DNA from: Pseudonocardia kunmingensis
GTDB taxonomy: Bacteria; Actinomycetota; Actinomycetes; Mycobacteriales; Pseudonocardiaceae
Length of the DNA stretch: 64,000 nucleotides
Direction: 5' to 3'
Assembly: GCF_006716445.1 (NCBI RefSeq)
Contig: NZ_VFPA01000001.1
Coordinates: 2,170,001 to 2,234,000 of the forward strand
In this document: one piece after another, positions 35,441 through 43,198 of the stretch
Layout: every line of letters starts with the position of its first letter
Numbering within the stretch: position 1 is the stretch's first letter
Notes under the pieces: model-generated
Told to the model about the DNA's origin: nothing
Databases searched by the model: none
Seen by the model: only the letters and a program-made list of their open reading frames with translations
Translations under genes and position numbers: made by a program

Positions 35441-36283
35441 GTGGGCCTCGTCTCGTGGCGCGAGGAGTCCGAGCTGGGCTCCTGGACGCAGATCACGTGG
35501 CGCCAGAGCGCGCTCGCCGGGCTGGTCGAATCCGTGTGGCTGTTCGACGGCACGCTCGGGCGGCGCCGGGAACGCCACTACCCGACCGGCGAGCTCGACC
35601 TGATCGTGCAGCTGGGCGCACCGTTCCGCGTCGTCGAGGGCCAGCCGGCGGCCACGTGTCCGCCGTCCCTCCTCGCCGGGCTCGCCGTGGCCCCACTCGT
35701 GATCGAGACACCCGCCCCGAGGTCTCGCGTGCTCGGCGTCCGCCTTCGACCGGCGGGCGCCTTCTCCCTCTTCGGCGTCCCGCTGCGCGAGCTGACCGGG
35801 GCCACCGCGAATCTGCAGGACCTGATCGGCGGCGAGTCGCGACGCCTCGCCGAGCGTCTGGACGAGGCGAGCTCCGACGAAGCGCGCGTGCTGCTCCTGG
35901 GAGGCTGGATCACCGAGCGGCTCGCCGGACGCCCCGGCACCGATCCGCGCATCGCCCACGCGGTTTCGATGATCGAGAGCACCGGCGGGAAGGCGCCCAT
36001 CGGGGACGTCCTCCGTCGGATCGACGCCTCCCCCACGCGCTTCACCAGCCTGTTCGAGGAGCAGGTCGGCGTGAAGCCGAAGCTCTTCGCCCGCATCGTC
36101 CGGTTCCGCAGGTCGGCGGCAGCCCTCCGGTCCGGGACCGGCTCCTTCGGCCGGCTGGCGCTCGCGCACGGCTACTACGACCAGTCGCACATGAACGCGG
36201 ATTTCAGGCAGTTCGCGGGCATGTCGCCCGGGCGGTTCCGGGCTGCCACGGCGTACCCGGAAACGCTGAGCTCGGCCGACTGA
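35441..36283 (+). CDS. AraC-family transcriptional regulator
   Basis: 280 residues. The N-terminal half is a DUF6597-like domain (QSALAGLVESVWLFDGTLGRRRERHYPTGELDLIVQLG, then VLGVRLRPAGAFSLFGVPLRELTG). The C-terminal double HTH carries IGDVLRRIDASPTRFTSLFEEQVGVKPKLFARIVRFRRSAAAL and LALAHGYYDQSHMNADFRQFAGMSPGRFRA. GTG start at 35441, 35 bp after the M23 gene. The reductase gene 33 bp downstream on the other strand and the VOC gene are plausible targets, as the AraC/reductase/VOC trio is an insertion in the conserved block. Confidence 0.9.
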   Translation: MGLVSWREESELGSWTQITWRQSALAGLVESVWLFDGTLGRRRERHYPTGELDLIVQLGAPFRVVEGQPAATCPPSLLAGLAVAPLVIETPAPRSRVLGVRLRPAGAFSLFGVPLRELTGATANLQDLIGGESRRLAERLDEASSDEARVLLLGGWITERLAGRPGTDPRIAHAVSMIESTGGKAPIGDVLRRIDASPTRFTSLFEEQVGVKPKLFARIVRFRRSAAALRSGTGSFGRLALAHGYYDQSHMNADFRQFAGMSPGRFRAATAYPETLSSAD

Positions 36284-36316
36284 CCACGGCGTTCGACAGC
36301 TGGGGGCGGGGCGACG

Positions 36317-36922
36317 TCACGCCGGGGCGCCGAGCGGCGGGTGCTCGAGCACGCGGGGCTTGTACTCGACCAGCTGGATGCGGCCGTCGAAGGTCCGGTG
36401 ATCGATCATCTCGAGGGCGACGTCCGGATAGCCGTCGTAGATGCGTTCTGCGCCCGTGGCCCCGGTGATCACCGGGAACATCCCGACCCGGAAGCGGTCG
36501 ACGAGTCCGGCTCGCAGCAGGGACCGGCACAGGCTGAGGCTGCCGATCGTGCTGAGGAGCCCCGAGCCGTTCTCCTTCATGGCGCGGACCGCCGCGACGG
36601 CGTCCCCGCGGACGAGGGTGGTGTTGGCCCACGTCAGTGGCTCCTCGAGCGAGGAGGAGAACACCACCTTGGGTGCTCGCGTGAGCTCGTCGACGGACGC
36701 CTCCTCTTCGGCCCTGAACCCGTCCTGGCCGTCCGGGACCTCGCCGGCGGCGAAGCCCGACATCAGGCGGTAGGTGTTCGCTCCCATCAAGTGGGTGACC
36801 TCGGGCTGCTCGCCGAGCCACGCCAGGTACTCCGGGCCCTCGAGGCCCCAGAACCCGGGCCAGCCCTCTCCCGATGCGTAGCCGTCGAGCGAGGTGATGA
36901 AGTCGACGAGAAGCTCCGACAT
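36317..36922 (-). CDS. Dihydrofolate reductase-like (RibD C-terminal domain) protein
   Basis: 201 residues. Typical YyaP/RibD-C pattern: LLVDFITSLDGYASGEGWPGFWGLEGPEYLAWLGEQPEVTHLMGANTYRLMSG, KVVFSSSLEEPLTWANTTLVRGDAVAAVRAMKENGSGLLSTIGSLSLCRSLLRAGLVDRFRVGMFPVITGATGAERIYDGYPDVAL. NADPH-dependent reductases of this group are widespread in actinobacteria, and most have unknown substrates; they are not the essential folate enzyme. Convergent with the AraC gene, divergent from the VOC gene. Confidence 0.85.
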   Translation of the reverse strand: MSELLVDFITSLDGYASGEGWPGFWGLEGPEYLAWLGEQPEVTHLMGANTYRLMSGFAAGEVPDGQDGFRAEEEASVDELTRAPKVVFSSSLEEPLTWANTTLVRGDAVAAVRAMKENGSGLLSTIGSLSLCRSLLRAGLVDRFRVGMFPVITGATGAERIYDGYPDVALEMIDHRTFDGRIQLVEYKPRVLEHPPLGAPA

Positions 36923-37179
36923 GGCGGTGTCCTTTCCTCGGGGTCACGAGCTTGGACCAGCCGAGGGCCGCGAACTCATCGGATCCTGGCGCCGGCCACG
37001 TCGTCCCGGACCGCGTTCGGGGTAGCGGATCGGGATCCGCACGACATGATCAGCACACCGGGTTATCCGGTGGATCGAGGCCGAGCCGCCGCGGCTTTTT
37101 TCCAAGACCCGGCATCCGGCCGCCGCTACCGTCGCGGGCACCCACTCCCCGCAGACCGAGCCGAAAGGGTCAGCATCGG

Positions 37180-37536
37180 ATGCCTGGATCGAACCTCGTG
37201 AACGTGGTCGGCGTGCTGCCCGTCACCGACCACGCGAAGGCCGTGGCGTGGTACCAGAAGTGGGTCGGGCGGGCCCCTGACGTCGAGCCCATGGAGGGAA
37301 TCGCCGAGTGGCAGCTGGCCGAGAACGCGTGGATCCAGGTGGCCGTCGATCCCGGGTCCGCCGGCGGCACCACGGTCGTCGTCGGCGTCGAGGACCTCGA
37401 CGCCCAGCGCTCCGCGTGCGCCGCTGTCGAGGTCGCCGTGGGTGAGGTCAGCGACCACGGGTTCGTCAAGACCGCGGAAGCGGTCGATCCGGCGGGCAAC
37501 AAGATCCTGTTCGTGCAGGAGTCGCGGGAGCCGTAG
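37180..37536 (+). CDS. VOC-family (glyoxalase/bleomycin-resistance fold) protein
   Basis: 118 residues. Two beta-alpha-beta-beta-beta units: VVGVLPVTDHAKAVAWYQKWVGRAPDVEPMEGIAEWQLAENAWIQVAVDP and TTVVVGVEDLDAQRSACAAVEVAVGEVSDHGFVKTAEAVDPAGNKILFVQE, with the closing DPxGN(K/R)I typical of the fold. GAAAGGG lies upstream of the ATG. Could be a small-molecule binding or detoxifying enzyme; no substrate evidence. Divergent from the reductase gene, 257 bp apart. Confidence 0.85.
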   Translation: MPGSNLVNVVGVLPVTDHAKAVAWYQKWVGRAPDVEPMEGIAEWQLAENAWIQVAVDPGSAGGTTVVVGVEDLDAQRSACAAVEVAVGEVSDHGFVKTAEAVDPAGNKILFVQESREP

Positions 37537-37585
37537 CGGCGCGCGTCACCCACCACCCGGGACGAGCACGCGGACGCGCCGGTCG

Positions 37586-39916
37586 CTACAGCTTCTGCAG
37601 CGGCACCCCGCCGATGAGCATCAGCCGGACGGTGCCCGCGCTTCCGAAGTCGATCAGCACCCGCTGGGTGGACTTGTCGGACTCGATGACCGTGCCCAGG
37701 CCGTACTTGTCGTGGTTGACGCGGTCGCCGACATCGAGCGAGATGCTGGCCTTCATCGCCGCCCTCGGCACGTTCCAGGAGCCGCGGTCGGTGGCCCCCG
37801 GACGCTTCCCGAACCCGAAGCGGCCCACCGGCGCCGATCGCTCCGGCTCGGCCCGACGCCAGTCGACCAGGTCGTCGGGCACCTCGGCGAGGAAGCGCGA
37901 CGCCGGGTTGGCGTTGGGCTGCCCGAACGACGAGCGGATCATCGCCCGGGACAGGTAGAGCCGCTGCTGGGCCCGGGTGATGCCGACGTAGGCCAGGCGA
38001 CGCTCCTCGGCCAGCTCCGCCGGGTCGCCCATGGCCCGCATGTGCGGGAACACGCCGTCCTCCCACCCGGTGAGGAACACGATCGGGAACTCCAGGCCCT
38101 TCGCGGTGTGCAGGGTCATCAGCGTGACCATGCCTTCGTCGTTGTCCGGGATGGAGTCGGCGTCGGCGACCAGGGCCACCCGTTCCAGGAACGCGGCCAA
38201 CGAGCCGGGGGCCGGGGCACCCACCTCGACATCGGAGTCGTCCAGGTCGGCCACCGCGGCGTCACCCGCGAACTCGCGGGCGACCGTGACCAGCTCGGCG
38301 AGGTTCTCCCGCCGCGAGCCGTCCTGCGGGTCGTCGCTCGCCTCCAGCTCGGCCGTGTACCCGGTGCGGGCGTAGACGGCCTCGAGGATCTCCGCGGTCT
38401 CCTCCCCGCGCTCCACCAGCTCGTCGAGCTCGTCGAGCAGCCGGACGAACCCGGCGATGCACCGGTGCGACCGCGTGACCAGGCCCGGTATGCGTTCGGG
38501 CCGCTCGGCGGCGATCCGCAGCGCCGCGGCGAACGAGATGCGCTCGCGGTCGGCGTAGGTGGCGACCATCTCCTCCGCGCGCTCACCGATGCCCCGCTTG
38601 GGGACGTTCAGGATGCGGCGCAGGCTGACCGTGTCCTCCGGGTTGGACAGCACCCGCAGGTAGGCCAGCGCGTCGCGCACCTCCTTGCGCTCGTAGAAGC
38701 GCACGCCGCCGACGACCTTGTACGGCAGCCCGACGCGCAGGAACACGTCCTCGAACACCCGCGACTGCGAGTTGGTGCGGTAGAAGACGGCGACGTCGGA
38801 GTTGCGGATCTCGCCCGAATCCACCAGCCGGTCGATCTCCTGCGCGACGAACGCGGCCTCGTCGTGCTCGTTGTCGGCGACGTAGCCGACCACCTTCGCG
38901 CCGTCGCCCTGCTCGGACCACAGGCGCTTGTCGCGGCGGTCCGGGTTGCGCGCGATGACGGCGTTGGCCGCGGACAGGATGTGCTGCGTGGAGCGGTAGT
39001 TCTGCTCCAGCATGATCGTGCGCGCGTCGGGGAAGTCCTGCTCGAACTCGATGATGTTGCGGATGCTGGCGCCGCGGAAGGCGTAGATCGACTGGTCCGA
39101 GTCGCCCACCACGCACAGCTCGGCCGGCTGCACGCCCTCCGCCGCCGGGGCCACGAGCTCGCGCACCAGCACGTACTGCGCGTGGTTGGTGTCCTGGTAC
39201 TCGTCGACGAGCACGTGGCGGAACCGGCGCCGGTAGTACTCGGCGACGGCGGGCAGCCGCTGCAGCAGCGACACCGTCTCCATGATCAGGTCGTCGAAGT
39301 CGAACGCGTTGGCCGTGTGCAGCCGCGCCTGGTAGACGCCGTACACCTCGGCGACCTTGCGCTCGTACTCGTTGCTCGCGCGCTCGGCGGCGTCCTCGGG
39401 CGAGCGCAACTCGTTCTTGAGGTTCGAGATCTGCGCGGCGACGCCGCGGGCGGCGAACTTCTTCGGGTCGAGCTCCAGGTCGCGGGCGACCAGGCCGACG
39501 AGCCTGCGGGTGTCGTCGGCGTCGTAGACGGAGAACGCGCTGCGCACCCCCAGGTGCTTGGCCTCGCGCCGCAGGATGCGCACGCACATCGAGTGGAACG
39601 TGGACACCCACATCGCGTTGCCGCGGCGTCCGACCAGCGCGTCGACCCGCTCCTTCATCTCGGCCGCTGCCTTGTTCGTGAAGGTGATCGACATGACCTC
39701 GCCGGGGTGCACACCGCGCTCGGCCAGCAGCCAGGCGATCCGGTGGGTGAGCACGCGCGTCTTGCCCGACCCCGCACCGGCGACGATCAGCAACGGCGAG
39801 CCCGCGTGGACCACCGCCTCACGCTGGCGTGGGTTGAGCCCCTCCAGCAGGGCCGCACCGCGCTCGGTGCGGGGGTGGACGGGGTTCTCCGTGGGCAGTT
39901 CGAACAGCGCGCTCAT
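37586..39916 (-). CDS. pcrA: ATP-dependent DNA helicase PcrA/UvrD
   Basis: 776 residues, superfamily 1A helicase acting in nucleotide excision repair and replication restart. Motifs in order: Q-motif LNPRQREAVVHAGSPLLIVAGAGSGKTRVLTHRIAWLL (Walker A), ITFTNKAAAEMKERV (Ia), VDEYQDTNHAQYVLVRELV (II), VVGDSDQSIYAFRGA (III), LEQNYRSTQHIL (IV), TLMTLHTAKGLEFPIVFLTGWEDGVFPH (V) and EERRLAYVGITRAQQRLYLSRA (VI). The C-terminus ends in a Tudor-like GDRVNHDKYGLGTVI segment that binds RNA polymerase. Start MSALFELPTEN at 39916. Pairing with divergent chorismate mutase matches Rv0949-Rv0948c. Confidence 0.96.
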   Translation of the reverse strand: MSALFELPTENPVHPRTERGAALLEGLNPRQREAVVHAGSPLLIVAGAGSGKTRVLTHRIAWLLAERGVHPGEVMSITFTNKAAAEMKERVDALVGRRGNAMWVSTFHSMCVRILRREAKHLGVRSAFSVYDADDTRRLVGLVARDLELDPKKFAARGVAAQISNLKNELRSPEDAAERASNEYERKVAEVYGVYQARLHTANAFDFDDLIMETVSLLQRLPAVAEYYRRRFRHVLVDEYQDTNHAQYVLVRELVAPAAEGVQPAELCVVGDSDQSIYAFRGASIRNIIEFEQDFPDARTIMLEQNYRSTQHILSAANAVIARNPDRRDKRLWSEQGDGAKVVGYVADNEHDEAAFVAQEIDRLVDSGEIRNSDVAVFYRTNSQSRVFEDVFLRVGLPYKVVGGVRFYERKEVRDALAYLRVLSNPEDTVSLRRILNVPKRGIGERAEEMVATYADRERISFAAALRIAAERPERIPGLVTRSHRCIAGFVRLLDELDELVERGEETAEILEAVYARTGYTAELEASDDPQDGSRRENLAELVTVAREFAGDAAVADLDDSDVEVGAPAPGSLAAFLERVALVADADSIPDNDEGMVTLMTLHTAKGLEFPIVFLTGWEDGVFPHMRAMGDPAELAEERRLAYVGITRAQQRLYLSRAMIRSSFGQPNANPASRFLAEVPDDLVDWRRAEPERSAPVGRFGFGKRPGATDRGSWNVPRAAMKASISLDVGDRVNHDKYGLGTVIESDKSTQRVLIDFGSAGTVRLMLIGGVPLQKL

Positions 39917-39974
39917 CGTGTTCGAAAGGGTACCGCCGCTCCCCGACACCCCTCGGATGTGGCACACTGCTGGC

Positions 39975-40037
39975 GTGCCACTGATCAGCCGACGATTTTT
40001 CTACGGGTACCGGACACCGGTTCCCGTGACAGGCTGA
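39975..40037 (+). CDS. Aromatic-rich leader peptide upstream of chorismate mutase
   Basis: A 20-codon frame, GTG to TGA, encoding MPLISRRFFYGYRTPVPVTG. Four aromatic residues fall within five codons (FFYGY), two Phe and two Tyr, which are the end products of the pathway that the downstream gene serves. This is the signature of transcription attenuation leaders such as pheL. A GC-rich terminator-like hairpin follows at 40051-40078, and the chorismate mutase gene begins at 40123. CACACT ends 6 nt upstream and could be a -10 for a leaderless transcript. No experiment is known to me for this gene family. Confidence 0.7.
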   Translation: MPLISRRFFYGYRTPVPVTG

Positions 40038-40050
40038 CCAGCCCCGACCA

Positions 40051-40078
40051 CGCCCCGGAGTCCATCGGACCCGGGGCG
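40051..40078 (+). promoter_or_regulatory. Attenuator hairpin before chorismate mutase
   Basis: CGCCCCGG (40051-40058) pairs with CCGGGGCG (40071-40078), and GTCC (40060-40063) with GGAC (40067-40070), leaving an ATC loop and one bulged A. That gives a 12-bp stem in the space between the aromatic leader peptide and the gene. A smaller upstream stem, ACCGG with CCGGT just after the FFYGY codons, could act as a competing or pause structure. Confidence 0.65.
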
Positions 40079-40122
40079 TTCGCGCGTCACGGGCCCGGGC
40101 CCGGCACCGCCAGGAGGAGACC

Positions 40123-40458
40123 GTGACCGTGACCGACGAGACCACCGAGCAGCCCGCCGTGGAGCCGGCCGCCGCACGACCCGCCGCGGACGACGCCGCC
40201 GCGACCGCCCCCGACGCCGACATCGCCGAGCTGCGCGTCGAGATCGACCGGCTCGACGCCGAGATCCTGCGGCTGATCAAGCGCCGCACGGAGGTGTCCC
40301 AGACCATCGGCAGGGCGCGGATGGCCGCGGGCGGCCCCCGCATCGTCTACAGCCGGGAGATGGCCGTGCTGGCCCGCTTCCGCGAGCTCGGCAGCGAAGG
40401 CCGCGACCTGGCCCTCCTGCTGCTGAAGCTGGGCCGCGGCCGCCTCGGCGGGCGCTGA
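40123..40458 (+). CDS. Chorismate mutase (AroQ-delta type)
   Basis: 111 residues; rearranges chorismate to prephenate for Phe and Tyr synthesis. The catalytic domain is ELRVEIDRLDAEILRLIKRRTEVSQTIGRARMAAGGPRIVYSREMAVLARFRELGSEGRDLALLLLKLGRGRLGG. It closely follows Rv0948c, whose weak activity is boosted by binding DAHP synthase through its C-terminal RLG tail, which is kept here. The Ala/Pro-rich first 30 residues are extra. AGGAGG lies 5 nt upstream of the GTG at 40123. Preceded by an aromatic leader peptide and hairpin suggesting Phe/Tyr attenuation. Confidence 0.92.
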   Translation: MTVTDETTEQPAVEPAAARPAADDAAATAPDADIAELRVEIDRLDAEILRLIKRRTEVSQTIGRARMAAGGPRIVYSREMAVLARFRELGSEGRDLALLLLKLGRGRLGGR

Positions 40459-40537
40459 CACCGCCCAGGGGCACCCCTGGAGGAACTCCTCGTGCGGAGT
40501 GCGGCGCGACGGGCCCGGTTCGTGGCACTCTTGGTGC

Positions 40538-40855
40538 ATGGGTGCGGTGTTCGGGATCGTCGCAGCAGTGATCGCCCTGGTCGGCCTGATCGTCGCGCTC
40601 GGGCACGTCGGCTACCTGGCGCTGCTGAACAACGCGGCGAAGAAGCGCGGGATGTCCGGTGGCACCACCACCGACTACGTCAACAGCCGCTGGAAGGTCG
40701 CGGGCGGCACGGCCGGCGTCGCCCTGCTGGGTCTCCTGCTCACCTCCGGTGGCACGGTGCCCGACATCGCGGGGCTGCTGCTCGCCGGCGGCGCGGGTCT
40801 CTACGCGAAGCAGGCGCTCGACTCCACGCGCTCGCGTTTCCGCAGCCTCCCCTGA
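40538..40855 (+). CDS. Small hypothetical membrane protein
   Basis: 105 residues. Two hydrophobic segments: GAVFGIVAAVIALVGLIVALGHVGYLALLNNAA at the N-terminus and GGTAGVALLGLLLTSGGTVPDIAGLLLAGGAGLYAKQAL in the second half, joined by a polar loop (KKRGMSGGTTTDYVNSRWKVA). No family recognised. CACTCT lies about 7 nt upstream of the ATG, again compatible with a leaderless start. It is 80 bp after chorismate mutase, same strand, and may be co-transcribed. Confidence 0.65.
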   Translation: MGAVFGIVAAVIALVGLIVALGHVGYLALLNNAAKKRGMSGGTTTDYVNSRWKVAGGTAGVALLGLLLTSGGTVPDIAGLLLAGGAGLYAKQALDSTRSRFRSLP

Positions 40856-41204
40856 GCCTCTCCTCTGAGCCTCCACTGAGCCGCGGGCCGCACCGGTCGC
40901 CGTTTCGCGGGGCCACGGATCGCCGGATCTCGGAACGATCACGGATCCGTTCGCGGATTTCCGGGCCATCGGCGGTGCCCGCTCGGCGCAGCGCGCGCTC
41001 GGGCGAGCGGCCTGATCTGCCCGACGGACGGTAACGGTCTGCGACGAACGGCAGGCCGATCAGGCGAGCGGTCGGTAGCAGTCGTCGAGTGGATGTAACC
41101 CATGTGGGTGACGCGCGACGAGCGGATGAATGACACTTGGTACCCGTCTTCGGCATCCGGTAGACATTCGAGCGTCCGTTCACTCCAAGGGAGGACGTCT
41201 CGCT
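40856..41204. other. Intergenic region with no recognised gene
   Basis: 349 bp between the small membrane protein and the acidic protein gene, both rightward. Open frames here are short and lack coding character. GGGAGGA at about 41189-41195 is the ribosome-binding site of the next gene. Its promoter probably lies near 41100-41180; nothing else was recognised. Confidence 0.4.
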
Positions 41205-42434
41205 GTGGCCCAGCTGCTGTCCCGAAGTGGATCAGATGCACCTGCGACGGAGGTACTCACCGTCGCCGATCTGTTGAGCCGCAACGCGCCCGTTCCGCCC
41301 ACCTTCGAGGACTCGGCCGACGAGCCCGCCACCGTCGGCGTCTCGGTCGGTTCGCTGCTGCGTCGCGAGGGCCGTGCTCCCCACGCCGTGGACCGTCCGG
41401 TCCAGCCGCGCCCGCACCAGCAGGCCGCCGACGCCGACGAGGACAGGCGCGCCGCGGGCCGGCACGCCCTGGTGCGCCGTGGCGCGATCGCCGCGGGCGC
41501 GCTCCTGGCCGTCGGCTCGGTCGTCGGCGCCGCGGTCCTCACCGACGTGGTCCCCACCGGCAACGAGGCCCCCGCCGGTGGCGGCACCGCCGAGGACGAG
41601 GGCCCGTACCCGGGCCAGGGGCTGCTCGACGCGCAGGACCCGGCCGCCACTCCCCCCAGCGTGGTCATCGACCAGGCCGCCGCCACCGACACCCTCGACG
41701 CCGGCACCGCGGCCCCCACCAACTGGGTCCCCGTCGCGTTCCCGGCCGCCCTCGCGGGTGCCGCGGGCACCGAGGCGCAGGACACGGCCGCCGGCCCGGA
41801 CGACGCCGCGAGCGGCGGCTCCGGTGGTGACAGCGCCACCGCCACGTCCGACGACTCGGACGAGAACGCGGGCAGCAACTCCGACGGCAGCAGCTCCGCC
41901 GGCACCGACGACGACCGGGCCGACACCGCGAAGAGCGCGAGCACCGGCGACGACTCCGACGGCGGCGACGAGAGTTCCTCCGGCGACACGAGCCGCAGCG
42001 CGGGCAGCGGGTCCGAGGAGAGCGACGACGACGGCGACGACGGTGGCGACGGCCTCCTCGGCGCGGTCGGCAACACGGTCAACGGCCTCACCGGCGCCCT
42101 CGGTCTCACCAGCGACGACGACGGCGACGACGACGACAAGCGCAGCAACAGCAAGAGCAATGACGACGGCGACGACGAAGGCGACGAGGACTCGCGTTCC
42201 TTCAGCCTCTTCTCCGCCGGCGACGAAGACTCGTCCGCTCCCCAGAAGGACGACGCCGAGAAGGACGACCGGAAGTCGAGCAGCGACAGCGACGATCGCA
42301 GCGACGACAGCAAGGACGACAGCGACAGCAGCGACGACAACGAGGACAGCGGCAAGGACGACAGCGGCGACGACGACGGCGACGGCGGGCTCGTCGACGC
42401 GGTCGGCGACACCGTGAGCGGCCTGCTCGGCTGA
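41205..42434 (+). CDS. Single-pass protein with a long acidic Ser/Asp-rich region
   Basis: 409 residues. Cytoplasmic N-terminus of about 90 residues with two related stretches (VAQLLSRSG... TVADLLSRNA and SVGSLLRREG). One membrane helix follows (GAIAAGALLAVGSVVGAAVLTDVV), then about 290 extracytoplasmic residues, mostly Ser, Asp, Gly and Glu (e.g. SDDSDENAGSNSDGSSSAGTDDD, DSDSSDDNEDSGKDDSGDDDGD). Two related amphipathic segments are embedded: LLGAVGNTVNGLTGALG and C-terminal LVDAVGDTVSGLLG. Resembles cell-wall-spanning or calcium-binding Ser-Asp stalks in composition only. GTG at 41205 chosen for its GGGAGGA. No family recognised. Confidence 0.65.
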   Translation: MAQLLSRSGSDAPATEVLTVADLLSRNAPVPPTFEDSADEPATVGVSVGSLLRREGRAPHAVDRPVQPRPHQQAADADEDRRAAGRHALVRRGAIAAGALLAVGSVVGAAVLTDVVPTGNEAPAGGGTAEDEGPYPGQGLLDAQDPAATPPSVVIDQAAATDTLDAGTAAPTNWVPVAFPAALAGAAGTEAQDTAAGPDDAASGGSGGDSATATSDDSDENAGSNSDGSSSAGTDDDRADTAKSASTGDDSDGGDESSSGDTSRSAGSGSEESDDDGDDGGDGLLGAVGNTVNGLTGALGLTSDDDGDDDDKRSNSKSNDDGDDEGDEDSRSFSLFSAGDEDSSAPQKDDAEKDDRKSSSDSDDRSDDSKDDSDSSDDNEDSGKDDSGDDDGDGGLVDAVGDTVSGLLG

Positions 42435-42466
42435 GGCCTCAGCGCAGCGGGTGCAAGTCGCGCACC

Positions 42467-42517
42467 TGACGAACGGCACTCTCGTCGGTACCTAGCCGAC
42501 GAAAGTGCCGTTCGTCA
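42467..42517. repeat. Family A hairpin element, copy 3
   Basis: 22-bp arms (42467-42488 and 42496-42517) with one mismatch and the 7-nt loop TACCTAG. It lies in the convergent gap between the acidic-protein gene and the response regulator, 13 nt from the latter's stop. Nearly identical to the copies at 23781-23827 and, inverted, 11751-11803. Suited to stop transcription from both sides. Confidence 0.85.
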
Positions 42518-42529
42518 TGCGAATCCCGC

Positions 42530-43198
42530 TCAGACGAGGCGCCGGTCCGAGGCCCACCTGGAGAGCTCGTAGCGGTTGGACAGCTGCGTCTTGCGCAGCA
42601 CGCTCGACACGTGCGTCTCCACCGTCTTGACGGAGATGAACAGCTCCCCTGCGATCTCCTTGTACGCGTAGCCGCGCGCGAGCAGGCGCAGGACGTCGCG
42701 CTCGCGGCGGGTGAGCAGGTCCAGCTCCGGGTCCCCGGGCGGGGCGGCGCCGGGCCGGTCGGAGAACACGTCCAGCACGAAGCCGGCCAGTCGCGGTGAG
42801 AACACCGCGTCGCCGGACCGCACCCGCCGCACCGCGTCGGCGAGCTCCCGACCGGAGATCGTCTTCGTGACGTACCCGCGGGCACCCGCGCGGATCACCG
42901 CGATCACGTCCTCCGCGGCGTCGGACACCGACAGTGCCAGGAACACCACGTCGGGCAGCTCGGGTCGCAGCTGCCGCAGCACCTCCGCACCGCCGCCGTC
43001 GGGCATGTGGACGTCGAGCAGCACGACGTCGGGACGCACGTGCCGGATCGCGGCCACCGCCTCGTCGACGGACCCGGCCTCGCCCACGACCGTGACGTCC
43101 GGGACGTGCCGGTCCAGCTCGGCCCGCACCCCGGACCGGAAGAGGCCGTGGTCGTCGACCAGGAAGACGCGGATCGGCGTGTCCGTCGGCTCGCTCAT
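42530..43198 (-). CDS. NarL/LuxR-type response regulator
   Basis: 222 residues. Canonical receiver: IRVFLVDDHGLFRSGVRAEL (acidic pair), VVLLDVHMPDGGG (phospho-Asp), LALSVSDAAEDVIAVIRAGARGYVTKTIS (Thr/Ser and Lys). LuxR HTH: LTRRERDVLRLLARGYAYKEIAGELFISVKTVETHVSSVLRKTQLSNRYELSRWA. Its ATG overlaps the histidine kinase stop (ATGA), so the pair is an operon. All phosphotransfer residues are intact, in contrast to the BldM-like protein at 55102-55698. Confidence 0.93.
   Translation of the reverse strand: MSEPTDTPIRVFLVDDHGLFRSGVRAELDRHVPDVTVVGEAGSVDEAVAAIRHVRPDVVLLDVHMPDGGGAEVLRQLRPELPDVVFLALSVSDAAEDVIAVIRAGARGYVTKTISGRELADAVRRVRSGDAVFSPRLAGFVLDVFSDRPGAAPPGDPELDLLTRRERDVLRLLARGYAYKEIAGELFISVKTVETHVSSVLRKTQLSNRYELSRWASDRRLV

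Noticed and set aside
39922-39930. TTCGAA-like half site just upstream of pcrA as a LexA box
   Set aside because: Only one GTTCGA-type half is present and the spaced partner TCGAAC is missing, so it does not fit the consensus seen before dnaE2 and imuA.
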